Assembly: GCA_046316495.1 (NCBI GenBank)
Contig: JBKDAM010000076.1
Span: forward strand, 5,891 to 69,890
Length of the DNA stretch: 64,000 nucleotides
Origin: M3007 sp046316495
GTDB lineage: Bacteria > Bacteroidota > Bacteroidia > Chitinophagales > Saprospiraceae
Direction: 5' to 3'
Shown: piece by piece, positions 46,628 through 54,467 of the stretch
Layout: each line of letters begins with the position of its first letter
How positions within the stretch are numbered: position 1 is the first letter of the stretch
Translations under genes and position numbers: made by a program
The notes under the pieces: model-generated
The model's database searches: none
What the model was told of the DNA's origin: nothing
The model's input: only the letters and a program-made list of their open reading frames with translations

Positions 46628-46681
46628 GGGCAAATGGGCGGTCCACAGCCTGAATGCTGTGGCGGTTGACACCATTTGCCC
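46628..46681 (+). terminator. Two-tier hairpin downstream of GH3
   Basis: Outer stem GGGCAAATGG (46628-46637) with CCATTTGCCC (46672-46681), inner stem CCACAGC (46643-46649) with GCTGTGG (46656-46662). A short CTTTCT follows, so it is a probable terminator or structured 3' end of the GH3 transcript. Confidence 0.65.
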
Positions 46682-46782
46682 TTTCTATTCCACCATCAAT
46701 CAACTGGAAATTGGACCTGCCTTTCTGCAGGCTGCAGTACCGCGCTTGCTATCCACCTTTATAATCGCTAAACAGCTCTATC

Positions 46783-47850
46783 TTGAGACTAAGTATTCTA
46801 TTTTTCATAGGAATCCTACCCTTCTGCGCCTCCTGCACTGGGCAACAAACAAAGCAACTAAGCCCTGCTGTGCCCTCTGCAGAACAGAACCAGACGGATA
46901 CCACCCACTCCAAACTGAGTGGTAACATCATGGCAATCTACCAAGACAGGCAAAACAGGTACTGGTTTGGCAGTTGGAAGGATGGTTTGTACCAATACGA
47001 TGGAAACACCATCACCCATTTTACTGAAATGGATGGCCTGTCTAGCAATCGAGTCGAAGAAGTACAAGAAGATAAGCTGGGTAACCTATTTGTCAATACC
47101 AGTAAAGGTGTGTGCCGATATGATGGCAAACGATTCGTTCAACTAACCCCAATACCAGGCGATTGGAGCTTGAGTCCAGATGACCTATGGTTTAAAAACA
47201 CAGAAACTAGATACGTTTATCGCTACGATGGTAAGCGGCTTTACAGCCTGGATGTACCCAAAACTGCCCTTGGCGAAGAGGTTGTCTCCAAATGCCCACA
47301 TTGCCCAGATCCCTACCATATTTACTGCCATTATAAAGATAAAAAAGGAAATATCTGGTTTGGAACAGCAGTCTTGGGAGCATTTCGATACAATGGAAAG
47401 TCGTTTGACTGGATTTCTGAACCCGACGTAACAGAATTACATAACGGCCCCTCCAATGGCGTCCGTTCCATCGCTGAAGACGCTTTGGGGCGATTCTGGT
47501 TCAATACTAGCTATGTTTATGAAGTATTTGATGGTATAGAGGCAGGGAGATTCCATTTTTACGACCGACAAACCAGCATTGGCAGCTTGGATGGATGGCA
47601 AGACGGCGATCTGAACGAGTATTTATCTATTGTAGCGGATAATGATCAGAACCTATGGATTGCAACCTACTCGAAGGGGGTTTGGAAATACGATGGGAAT
47701 AAAATTCAGCATTTTCCGGTTCAAGTTCGGGGCAAGAATATTCACTTATTCTGCCTTTACAAGGACCAACAAGGCAGCATCTGGCTTGGCACCCAAGAGG
47801 AAGGGGTTTGGAAATTGGATGAAGGAAGGTTTAGACGGTTTGAGGGTTGA
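46783..47850 (+). CDS. Two-component-regulator-propeller-type lipoprotein
   Basis: This 355-residue predicted lipoprotein uses a TTG start at 46783, since the signal MRLSILFFIGILPFCASC (lipobox CASC) begins there and no ATG lies nearby. The mature part is a beta-propeller of the kind found in periplasmic sensor domains of hybrid two-component systems: repeated DRQNRYWFGSWKDGLYQYDGN and DNDQNLWIATYSKGVWKYDG blades (about six). Here it is free-standing, without kinase or DNA-binding parts. A role in sensing or binding glycans is possible but unproven; the neighbouring GH3 fits. Confidence 0.85.
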   Translation: MRLSILFFIGILPFCASCTGQQTKQLSPAVPSAEQNQTDTTHSKLSGNIMAIYQDRQNRYWFGSWKDGLYQYDGNTITHFTEMDGLSSNRVEEVQEDKLGNLFVNTSKGVCRYDGKRFVQLTPIPGDWSLSPDDLWFKNTETRYVYRYDGKRLYSLDVPKTALGEEVVSKCPHCPDPYHIYCHYKDKKGNIWFGTAVLGAFRYNGKSFDWISEPDVTELHNGPSNGVRSIAEDALGRFWFNTSYVYEVFDGIEAGRFHFYDRQTSIGSLDGWQDGDLNEYLSIVADNDQNLWIATYSKGVWKYDGNKIQHFPVQVRGKNIHLFCLYKDQQGSIWLGTQEEGVWKLDEGRFRRFEG

Positions 47851-48249
47851 GGGGAAATACTGCTTGCGATTCAGCTCTCACCTTATTTGGAAAAAACGTA
47901 CAAGAATTTGACTTCCAATTTATTAATTAATATCCAAGATATTTTTCCGAAAAAAGAAAGCAACATATAGTTGTCGCCTTGCGAAGCGCTCTTTTGTCTG
48001 AGAAAACACCCATTATATTCTGGGGTTCCATTTCTTATCCAAAAAACAGAAAAATAGCTTCGGCAAAAGGGACAAGGCCCCTTCCCAAATGTAAAAAAAG
48101 GTCAATTCACAACAAGAATCTCAAACACAACATATTGAAATTCAATTTATTGAAAATTTTACTGTTTAAAAAACAGCTATTTTTCAATGTTGAAATGCAT
48201 AAAAAACTGTCCTTTTTTGGGCCTGTTTTTCCCCTGATCTTTGTATCAC
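47851..48249. other. Gene-poor region upstream of sRNA copy C
   Basis: About 390 bp without a convincing gene; an open frame at 47979-48299 overlaps the sRNA and has no protein-like features. The stretch before the promoter is A/T-rich. Confidence 0.5.
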
Positions 48250-48411
48250 AAAAGCGCACAACGACTTTTAGATGTAGATGGGAGTGGTGCGCCGGATAAA
48301 CGAATTCGGCGCACTACCATAAACCACCAGCGCTAGTAGACTTTCGACTTTTCATGAAGCAATAAATACGCGATCCCCGCCTGACAAACGAGCCAGGCGG
48401 GGATTTTTTTT
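48250..48411 (+). ncRNA. Paralogous structured small RNA, copy C
   Basis: This predicted ~162-nt RNA has -7 box GATCTTTG (48236-48243) and CGACTTTTAGATGTA at 48262-48276. Hairpin 1: GTGGTGCGCCG (48284-48294) with CGGCGCACTAC (48307-48317), loop GATAAACGAATT; the stem bases differ from copies A and B but still pair, which is covariation. Terminator: ATCCCCGCCTG (48373-48383) with CAGGCGGGGAT (48394-48404), loop ACAAACGAGC, then eight U (48404-48411). The U-tract runs to within 2 nt of the stop codon of the convergent coiled-coil gene. Confidence 0.85.
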
Positions 48412-48413
48412 AA

Positions 48414-48923
48414 TTACTGCTTATCCAACTCCACCAACCGCAAGAGAGCCTGTTCATTGTCCTCAATTTCCTCCAGCAAGGGTAAGCTGCCGTATTTTTC
48501 TTTTAAATGGAGGAGTTCTTGAATAGACTTAACCTTTCCCTCAAAAGTGCCCTGCAAGGAGGCCTTGCCCCAATTGGGATTCTTTTGAAGATCTTCCATA
48601 AACCGTTGCCGCTCTTCCACTGCTTTTTGAAGCTGACCTTGGAAAAACTCCGCGTTACCCCCATTCACTTTCTCGACTAATGAGTGGTACTCCTTTTTTA
48701 AATTGGATAATTGGTCTCGGTATTGGGCCAGTTTTCGCTGGGAGATAATGTCTTTCGATTGCTGCTGATCCAGCTGTTCTATCTCAACTTGTAGCTGGAA
48801 TATACCTAGTAGTAACTGAATCAAAGGGGATGGTTCAGGCAACTGACTTAATTGTTGGACAAGCTGTTGAAAAGTAGAGGAACTCATACGATGCATTGGG
48901 TTGGTTCTTAAATGTGAGTACAT
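48414..48923 (-). CDS. Coiled-coil protein of unknown function
   Basis: This 169-residue soluble protein is rich in Gln, Leu, Glu and Lys, and is likely a long helical coiled coil (about 20-110) with a second helical part (about 120-165). I recognise no known domain. Alternative in-frame ATGs at 48896 and 48887 (residues 10 and 13) are possible starts, since the first nine residues have no special character. It is convergent with sRNA copy C, and its stop codon abuts that terminator. The ClC channel gene lies 71 nt upstream on the same strand. Confidence 0.65.
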   Translation of the reverse strand: MYSHLRTNPMHRMSSSTFQQLVQQLSQLPEPSPLIQLLLGIFQLQVEIEQLDQQQSKDIISQRKLAQYRDQLSNLKKEYHSLVEKVNGGNAEFFQGQLQKAVEERQRFMEDLQKNPNWGKASLQGTFEGKVKSIQELLHLKEKYGSLPLLEEIEDNEQALLRLVELDKQ

Positions 48924-48994
48924 AAAATCCCTTCAACACATTCAGCACCTCCCAGAGTTCCAACTTCCGTTCTTTTTTGGAAAATGGCAGATAC

Positions 48995-50245
48995 CTATTT
49001 CGGGTTTTCAGCATTCCTAAGGTATTTTTTCACCCAGGAAATCCCCTCTGATTTAATGGCTGCAACCGGTTGGGCGGTATAAATCCCCTTTTTTCCCGAA
49101 AAAAGAAAAGCCAACAGTGCAGCAATGCCCAACCAAGGCCCCGCTGCAGGCCCCAATAATTCCATCCCCATTACGGTACAAGCAATCGGGGTATTGGAGG
49201 CTCCGGCAAATACGGCTACAAACCCAAGTCCTGCCAGAAAGGCGGTTGGCAAGGGAATCCAGGCCGATAAAGCACTACCCAGAGTAGCTCCGATAAAAAA
49301 TAAGGGCGTGACCTCTCCCCCCTTAAATCCAAAGCCCAACGTAAGTGCCGTCAATGCGAGCTTAATCAAAAAAACCTGCCCCTCCATTGGCTGTTCAAAA
49401 GCCGCTAGTATAGTCGGAATACCCAGGCCAGAATACGTCGACCAAGGGAATAATTGGAACAATAGCAATAGTAATACACCTCCAACCAAAGGACGATAAG
49501 GCGGAAAATGGATTCTGGCCGTTGAAAAAGCGGTGGTCCAATGACTAGCATACGAAAAGAGCCGTGCAGCAAATCCAAACAGCAATCCGGAAGCAGCCAC
49601 CCAAAAAACCGTTTGCAGGGTCCACAAGGGCAAAGGACCAATCGAATAGTGACTGTGGTGAACTGGAAACAGCAGGCATACCTGATCGGCCAATAAAGCT
49701 GCTGCTAGAACTGGCAAGAACGCTTTTAACCCAAAACGGCCCGCAGGAAGGACTTCCACCGCAAAGATAGCCCCGGCAAAAGGGGTTCCAAAGACAGCCG
49801 AAAAACCAGCGCTGATTCCCATCAGTAACAACAACTTCCGGTCGTCCCCATCCAGCCGAACCCAACGGCCTAACTGATCAGACAGAGAGGCTCCCAGCTG
49901 AACGGCGGTACCCTCTCTGCCAGCAGAACCGCCCACCAAATGGGTAGCCAAGGTACTCAACAAAATAAAAGGCGCCATGCGCGCAGGAATTCGTTGTTTC
50001 GGCTGGTGGTATTCCTCCAATAGCAGGTTATTGCCTTTTACTGCATCCCCTGCCCAATAATGGTACGCCCATCCAATCGAAAAACCCACCAAAGGAAGCC
50101 CATACAGTAGCCAAGGATGGGCTAAGCGGGTATGGGTGACCTCATCCAGCCCTAACAAAAACAAGGCAGAAGAAACCCCTGCCAATACCGCAGTGAGAAC
50201 GGCCCAGCCCAGCCAACGAATGGCCATCATTAGCAGCTTGTTCAT
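48995..50245 (-). CDS. CLC family anion channel/transporter
   Basis: This 416-residue membrane protein has about ten helices and CLC motifs: GSAGREGTAVQLGASL (the GREGx selectivity region), GFKGGEVTPLFFIGATLGSAL, and FAGASNTPIACTVMGMELLG. The GREGT variant and the GGEVTP segment differ from the classical Cl-/H+ antiporter pattern (GREGP, GxFxP) and are similar to what has been described for the fluoride-exporting CLC-F group. I therefore consider fluoride export a possibility. No fluoride riboswitch is seen upstream. A promoter box TACCTTTG lies at 50268-50275 on the minus strand, with a leader of about 16 nt. Confidence 0.85.
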   Translation of the reverse strand: MNKLLMMAIRWLGWAVLTAVLAGVSSALFLLGLDEVTHTRLAHPWLLYGLPLVGFSIGWAYHYWAGDAVKGNNLLLEEYHQPKQRIPARMAPFILLSTLATHLVGGSAGREGTAVQLGASLSDQLGRWVRLDGDDRKLLLLMGISAGFSAVFGTPFAGAIFAVEVLPAGRFGLKAFLPVLAAALLADQVCLLFPVHHSHYSIGPLPLWTLQTVFWVAASGLLFGFAARLFSYASHWTTAFSTARIHFPPYRPLVGGVLLLLLFQLFPWSTYSGLGIPTILAAFEQPMEGQVFLIKLALTALTLGFGFKGGEVTPLFFIGATLGSALSAWIPLPTAFLAGLGFVAVFAGASNTPIACTVMGMELLGPAAGPWLGIAALLAFLFSGKKGIYTAQPVAAIKSEGISWVKKYLRNAENPK

Positions 50246-50267
50246 CCTATCTTTTGTCCAAAGTCGT

Positions 50268-50275
50268 CAAAGGTA
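50268..50275 (-). promoter_or_regulatory. -7 promoter box of the ClC gene
   Basis: On the minus strand the octamer is TACCTTTG, an exact TAnnTTTG match 23 nt before the ATG at 50245, predicting a short leader. Confidence 0.6.
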
Positions 50276-50314
50276 GCTGAAGAGGATAATATCCAGGCTA
50301 TTTCTGTACCCGGT

Positions 50315-52981
50315 TTACAAGATCAATTCCACAAAATTGGCATCCTCATCACTACCGGCAGGCTGAAAGTTTTTTCGAATAAACAACCGGCGCATGTTAC
50401 CATTGCTTTTGAGATAAGAAGCGGTGATGGCCCGATAGCCTTGTTCCCGGGCGATTTCAATAATAAAATCAGTCAACAATCCGCCGAGACCTTGTCCATG
50501 CCACTGGTCTGCCACTAAAATCGCATATTCAGCGGTATCCCGCCATCCATCCCCGACAATTCGTACTACCCCAATGATTTTGGTGCGTCCATCCTGCTTT
50601 ATTTCTGCCACAAGGGCCATCTCCCGGTCGTAGTCTATATTGGTCATCCGCGATAAAAACTGGTGGTTAATGCCCGGTGCTGCCCCAAAAAAGCGGAAGT
50701 ATAGGCTGTCGCGAGAGGTCTCCCGCACCATTTCGGCCTCCATTACCTCGTCTTCTGGACGGATGGGGCGCAGCAACACTTGCTGGCCATTGCGAAGCTG
50801 CACTTCTCGCATCCATTGACTAGGATAAGGCAAGATACAAAGATGCGCGCAACGGTCGCGCTGAAGTGAGGGGCGCCGCTCCAAGGTAATCGCGGCATCC
50901 AATGCTACCCCACCCTGTGCGTTCATGGCAAATGGGTTAATGTCCACTTCTCGTATATCTGGACAATCCATCAGCAGATAGGCAAAGCGGCAAAGTACTT
51001 CTTCCAGTTGTTCTACCGGTGCCGGGGGCAGGTTGCGGAAGCCCCGGAGCAATTTGTACACCTGAGCACCTTGCACCAGGTGCCGAGCCAGAGCCCTGTT
51101 TAAGGGTGGCAAACCGATGGTTCGATCCCTCCAAATTTCGGCCGCCGTACCGCCCATACCGAAGACAATCACGGGGCCAAAAGTGGGATCCTTGACCGAT
51201 CCGATGAGTACCTCCTGCTCGACCTTCATCATATTGTCGATCAAAACTCCGGTGAGTCGGGCATCCGGGCGCTGGCGTTTTACCGTTTCCATCAACAAGG
51301 GGTATTGTTGCCGGAGTTGTTTTTCGTCCAGGATATTGAGGACAACACCTCCTACATCCGATTTATGCCAGATATCGGGAGATTCAATTTTAAGGACCAC
51401 TGGAAAGCCAATTTCCAAGGCATGCTGAACGGCTTCGTCTTCCGAGCTTGCAAACCGGCTCGCATTTACCGGGATGCCATAGCAAGACAGCAATTGTTTG
51501 CTTTGGAATTCATTTAAGTTGGTGATACCTTTTTGCTGGGCTTCTGCGATTATAGCCCGGGCATCCTCCCTTCGGATTCCTGGAAATTCAATGGGTAAAT
51601 CCTCCGGTGTTTCGTAGAGCATCTCCAGGTTTTGGCGGTAGCTGGCCATCCGGATAAACAAGTCCACTGCGCGCTCGGGGAATGGAAACCAAGGAATTTT
51701 TCCGGTTTCCAGCACTTCGCGGCCGGCCTTCACAGAGTTCATTCCCATCCAGGAGGCATAAACAGGCTTGGTACGCACCAACTTTGACTCTGCGACGACC
51801 ATTTGAGCCACCTGAGCAGGATCGGTCACACTCTGTGCCGTTAGAACTACCAGCACGGCATCGACTCCGGGATCATACAAACAACCCCGAAGTGCGGTTC
51901 GAAACTCTTCGACTCCTGCATCGGCCAGTACATCTACAGGATTGTGGATGCTGGCTGTGGGCGATAGCTTGGAGCGGAGCTCTTCCAGTGTTTCGGGACT
52001 CAACTTTGCCATTTGTCCACCGCCCCGAATCAATGCATCAGTAGCCAGGATGGCTGGACCGCCCGCATTGGTAACAATCGCCAGTCGATTGCCTGTTGGA
52101 AGTGGCTGGGAAGCCAGTGCCTGGGTGCAGTCGAAGAGTTGCTGGACACTTTGTACCCTGATTACGCCGGCCCGTTTAAAGGCTGCGTCATAGGCTGCAT
52201 CATTTCCGGCGAGGGAGCCTGTATGGGACATCACCGCCCGAGCCCCTTCCAGGCTATCTCCTGGTTTGAGGATTACAATCGGTTTGGAACGAGCGAAAGA
52301 GCGGGCGGCGCTCATAAACCGGCGGGCATCCTTCAACCGCTCCATGTACACTAGAATACAGGCGGTACGGGAGTCTGAAGCAAAATAATCAATCAATTCT
52401 TCGAAGCCAATATCGGCCATCGAGCCCACGGAAGCGAAATAGCTAAAGCCGACCTGTTTACTGGCCGCCCAATCCAGGATGGCGGAGCCAATTGCTCCAC
52501 TTTGGGAAATAAACGCTACCCGTCCTGCCGGGGGCAGGGCAGGCGAAAAGGTAGCATTCAACGAAAGCCAAGGGGTAAGAAGTCCCATACAATTCGGTCC
52601 AATAATCCGCACTTGATGCTCCTTGGCAGCATGCCGCAGGTCGCGGAACCGCTGCTCCCCTTCCGGTCCTGCCTCCTTAAAACCGGTCGATAGAATCAAG
52701 GCGCAGCGGATACTCTTCGCTCCAAAGTCTGCAATCAGGCCCACCACTGTATCGGCTGGCGTAGCCACAATCGCCAGGTCAGGCACCAAAGGAAGTTTAC
52801 TGGTGTTTTTATAGCATTGGAGCCCGTTGACCTTTGAGTACCGAGGATTAACGGGAAAAACCTGCCCCCCGAAGGAGGCCAAGTTGTGGATGACCGCCTG
52901 ACCTACCTTGCCAGGCTTATCGGTAGCACCATAAACCGCGATGGTTTTAGGCTGAAAAAAACGGTCTAACAGGTCTTTCAT
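50315..52981 (-). CDS. ADP-forming acyl-CoA ligase fused to GNAT acetyltransferase (Pat/PatZ-like)
   Basis: This 888-residue fusion has the domain order CoA_binding (1-130), succinyl-CoA ligase-like (about 150-290), ATP-grasp (about 480-700), then GNAT acetyltransferase (about 725-885; acetyl-CoA loop HGQGLGGLL). The ligase phospho-His region is AVMSHTGSLAG with H253 retained, whereas enteric PatZ is said to have lost it, so the ligase may be active. Such fusions acetylate metabolic enzymes, notably acetyl-CoA synthetase, on lysine. Its start is 3 nt downstream of the HDAC-like gene's stop, so the pair is very likely co-transcribed and translationally coupled. Confidence 0.9.
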   Translation of the reverse strand: MKDLLDRFFQPKTIAVYGATDKPGKVGQAVIHNLASFGGQVFPVNPRYSKVNGLQCYKNTSKLPLVPDLAIVATPADTVVGLIADFGAKSIRCALILSTGFKEAGPEGEQRFRDLRHAAKEHQVRIIGPNCMGLLTPWLSLNATFSPALPPAGRVAFISQSGAIGSAILDWAASKQVGFSYFASVGSMADIGFEELIDYFASDSRTACILVYMERLKDARRFMSAARSFARSKPIVILKPGDSLEGARAVMSHTGSLAGNDAAYDAAFKRAGVIRVQSVQQLFDCTQALASQPLPTGNRLAIVTNAGGPAILATDALIRGGGQMAKLSPETLEELRSKLSPTASIHNPVDVLADAGVEEFRTALRGCLYDPGVDAVLVVLTAQSVTDPAQVAQMVVAESKLVRTKPVYASWMGMNSVKAGREVLETGKIPWFPFPERAVDLFIRMASYRQNLEMLYETPEDLPIEFPGIRREDARAIIAEAQQKGITNLNEFQSKQLLSCYGIPVNASRFASSEDEAVQHALEIGFPVVLKIESPDIWHKSDVGGVVLNILDEKQLRQQYPLLMETVKRQRPDARLTGVLIDNMMKVEQEVLIGSVKDPTFGPVIVFGMGGTAAEIWRDRTIGLPPLNRALARHLVQGAQVYKLLRGFRNLPPAPVEQLEEVLCRFAYLLMDCPDIREVDINPFAMNAQGGVALDAAITLERRPSLQRDRCAHLCILPYPSQWMREVQLRNGQQVLLRPIRPEDEVMEAEMVRETSRDSLYFRFFGAAPGINHQFLSRMTNIDYDREMALVAEIKQDGRTKIIGVVRIVGDGWRDTAEYAILVADQWHGQGLGGLLTDFIIEIAREQGYRAITASYLKSNGNMRRLFIRKNFQPAGSDEDANFVELIL

Positions 52982-52984
52982 AGG

Positions 52985-53947
52985 TTAAAATTTCCAATGT
53001 CTGGATAAAGCACCTGCCGCTGTGTGTAGATGCATCTCATAGGTCTCCCACAGCCTCAAACCTGAAGTGGTGCCGGTCTCTGGATAAGGCATTTCCTCCA
53101 AATTGACCCCAGCCACAAAATTAAACACGCATTTGGGCAGCTCCTCCGGATTGTACCCTCCCTCGAGCACCGCAAAAACCTTTCCGGGAAATTGTTCAGT
53201 TAACCTTCGACCCACTTTGTAGAAAAAATGACCGCTAGCGTTTAATTGCAACATAGGATCAAACTGATGTGCGTCAAAACCGGCAGAAACGGCTACTAAA
53301 TCAGGCGCAAACTGCTCTACAACCGGCCACATATAATCAATCGCATGCAGAAAAATATCATCCCCGCTTCCAGGTGGCAAGGGGGTATTCATCGTATAAT
53401 ATAGGCCCCTCCCTGCCCCAATTTCGTTTGAATAACCGTTGCCCGGATAGGCCGGATACTGGTGTAAGGACCAAAATAGCACTTGATCCGTATTGTAAAA
53501 AAAATCCATAGTACCATCCCCCAAATGGCCATCAATATCCAAAATCAAGACGCGTTTACCGTCCTGAACGGCCTTTTGGGTAGCAATTGCAATGTTGTTA
53601 AACAGGCAAAAACCGTGGCCTTCTTCCGCAAAAGCATGGTGCCCGGGGGGGCGTACCAAAGCGAACGCACGCTCTTCCATCGCCTGAATGGCTAAGCCAA
53701 CCGCTGCAGTAGCCGCCTCAAAACTGTGAATAGAAGTAAGGGTATCCCCATCCAGGGGTTGCCCGGTCTCTGAATATAGACGCACTTTTTCAATGTAATC
53801 AAAGGAATGAAACAGCTCCAAAAATAACTGGCCATCGGGAACGGACTCCACCGGATGAATCGGCGGAAAATAATCCAACCGATGAATCGACTCCGGGTGA
53901 TCGCCTGTACGGTGCAACAAAACGTCCGGATGGTATAAGATACGCAT
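52985..53947 (-). CDS. HDAC/AcuC-like zinc-dependent deacetylase
   Basis: This 320-residue arginase-fold deacetylase starts at ATG 53947 (MRILYHPDVLL); the longer frame to 54001 lacks homology. The catalytic residues look intact: His-His in RPPGHHAFAEEGHG, zinc ligands in LDIDGHLGDGT and SAGFDAHQFDP, and the transition-state Tyr in EGGYNPE. Class I/II-type bacterial deacetylases such as AcuC remove acetyl groups from lysines of acetyl-CoA synthetase or from polyamines. The downstream gene, 3 nt away, encodes a protein acetyltransferase fusion. Two promoter boxes lie upstream (54080-54087 and 54140-54147). Confidence 0.9.
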   Translation of the reverse strand: MRILYHPDVLLHRTGDHPESIHRLDYFPPIHPVESVPDGQLFLELFHSFDYIEKVRLYSETGQPLDGDTLTSIHSFEAATAAVGLAIQAMEERAFALVRPPGHHAFAEEGHGFCLFNNIAIATQKAVQDGKRVLILDIDGHLGDGTMDFFYNTDQVLFWSLHQYPAYPGNGYSNEIGAGRGLYYTMNTPLPPGSGDDIFLHAIDYMWPVVEQFAPDLVAVSAGFDAHQFDPMLQLNASGHFFYKVGRRLTEQFPGKVFAVLEGGYNPEELPKCVFNFVAGVNLEEMPYPETGTTSGLRLWETYEMHLHTAAGALSRHWKF

Positions 53948-54079
53948 AATAAGTTGGGTTTTAGGTGCATGCCCCTCGCTAATTCTAGTCAATTTGGACA
54001 AAAAAAGGGGAATTCATCCCGCTTTTTTGCTCTCTAAGAGTAAGCTCAGCAGCTGCAATTCGTTGTAAATTCTGGCTGT

Positions 54080-54087
54080 CAAAGTTA
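54080..54087 (-). promoter_or_regulatory. -7 box, promoter 1 of the HDAC-ligase operon
   Basis: On the minus strand TAACTTTG, an exact TAnnTTTG match, lies about 133 nt upstream of the HDAC ATG. Confidence 0.5.
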
Positions 54088-54139
54088 GCAAAACCACCCC
54101 AATCACAGGGCTATGGAAAGGGCTTTTTTCAAAATCTGA

Positions 54140-54147
54140 CAAAGATA
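54140..54147 (-). promoter_or_regulatory. -7 box, promoter 2 of the HDAC-ligase operon
   Basis: On the minus strand TATCTTTG, an exact TAnnTTTG match, lies about 193 nt upstream of the HDAC ATG. Two exact boxes 60 bp apart may mean dual promoters. Confidence 0.45.
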
Positions 54148-54467
54148 GGAGACAAAAAAAGCTTGGATAGTCAGTCGGGGCCCCTCCCTGGAAAGCAACC
54201 TGGTTGTTTTTAAGATATTCTGGAAATAAGAAATAGAATCCAGCCTCGGAGATTCACCCTTCTTTTTACCTTTTAAAACAAGTATTGAGTGAATAACAGG
54301 CAATTTTTATTTTATTTTTTTTAAAAAATTTGACCTCTTTTTTAAAAAACAAAATATTCATTATCAATTATTTAATACATTTTTTAACTAAAAACAATTC
54401 CTATTATTAAAAAAAAGCTCTTCAAAAATTAGTTAAATTGAAAAGCAAATATGCATCTTTGCATCAT

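Larger units (their letters stand above)
53948..54467. other. ~520-bp region without genes before sRNA copy D
   Basis: The left half holds the promoters of the HDAC-like gene. The right half (about 54300-54453) is extremely A/T-rich, with runs of T, and leads into the sRNA promoter. No gene is seen. Confidence 0.55.

Noticed and set aside
47979..48299. 106-codon open frame overlapping sRNA copy C
   Set aside because: It ends inside hairpin 1 of the sRNA, has no start context or domain, and the other sRNA copies carry no matching frame.
50246..50330. Fluoride riboswitch upstream of the CLC gene
   Set aside because: The expected conserved hairpin/pseudoknot pattern is missing and the predicted leader is only about 16 nt.
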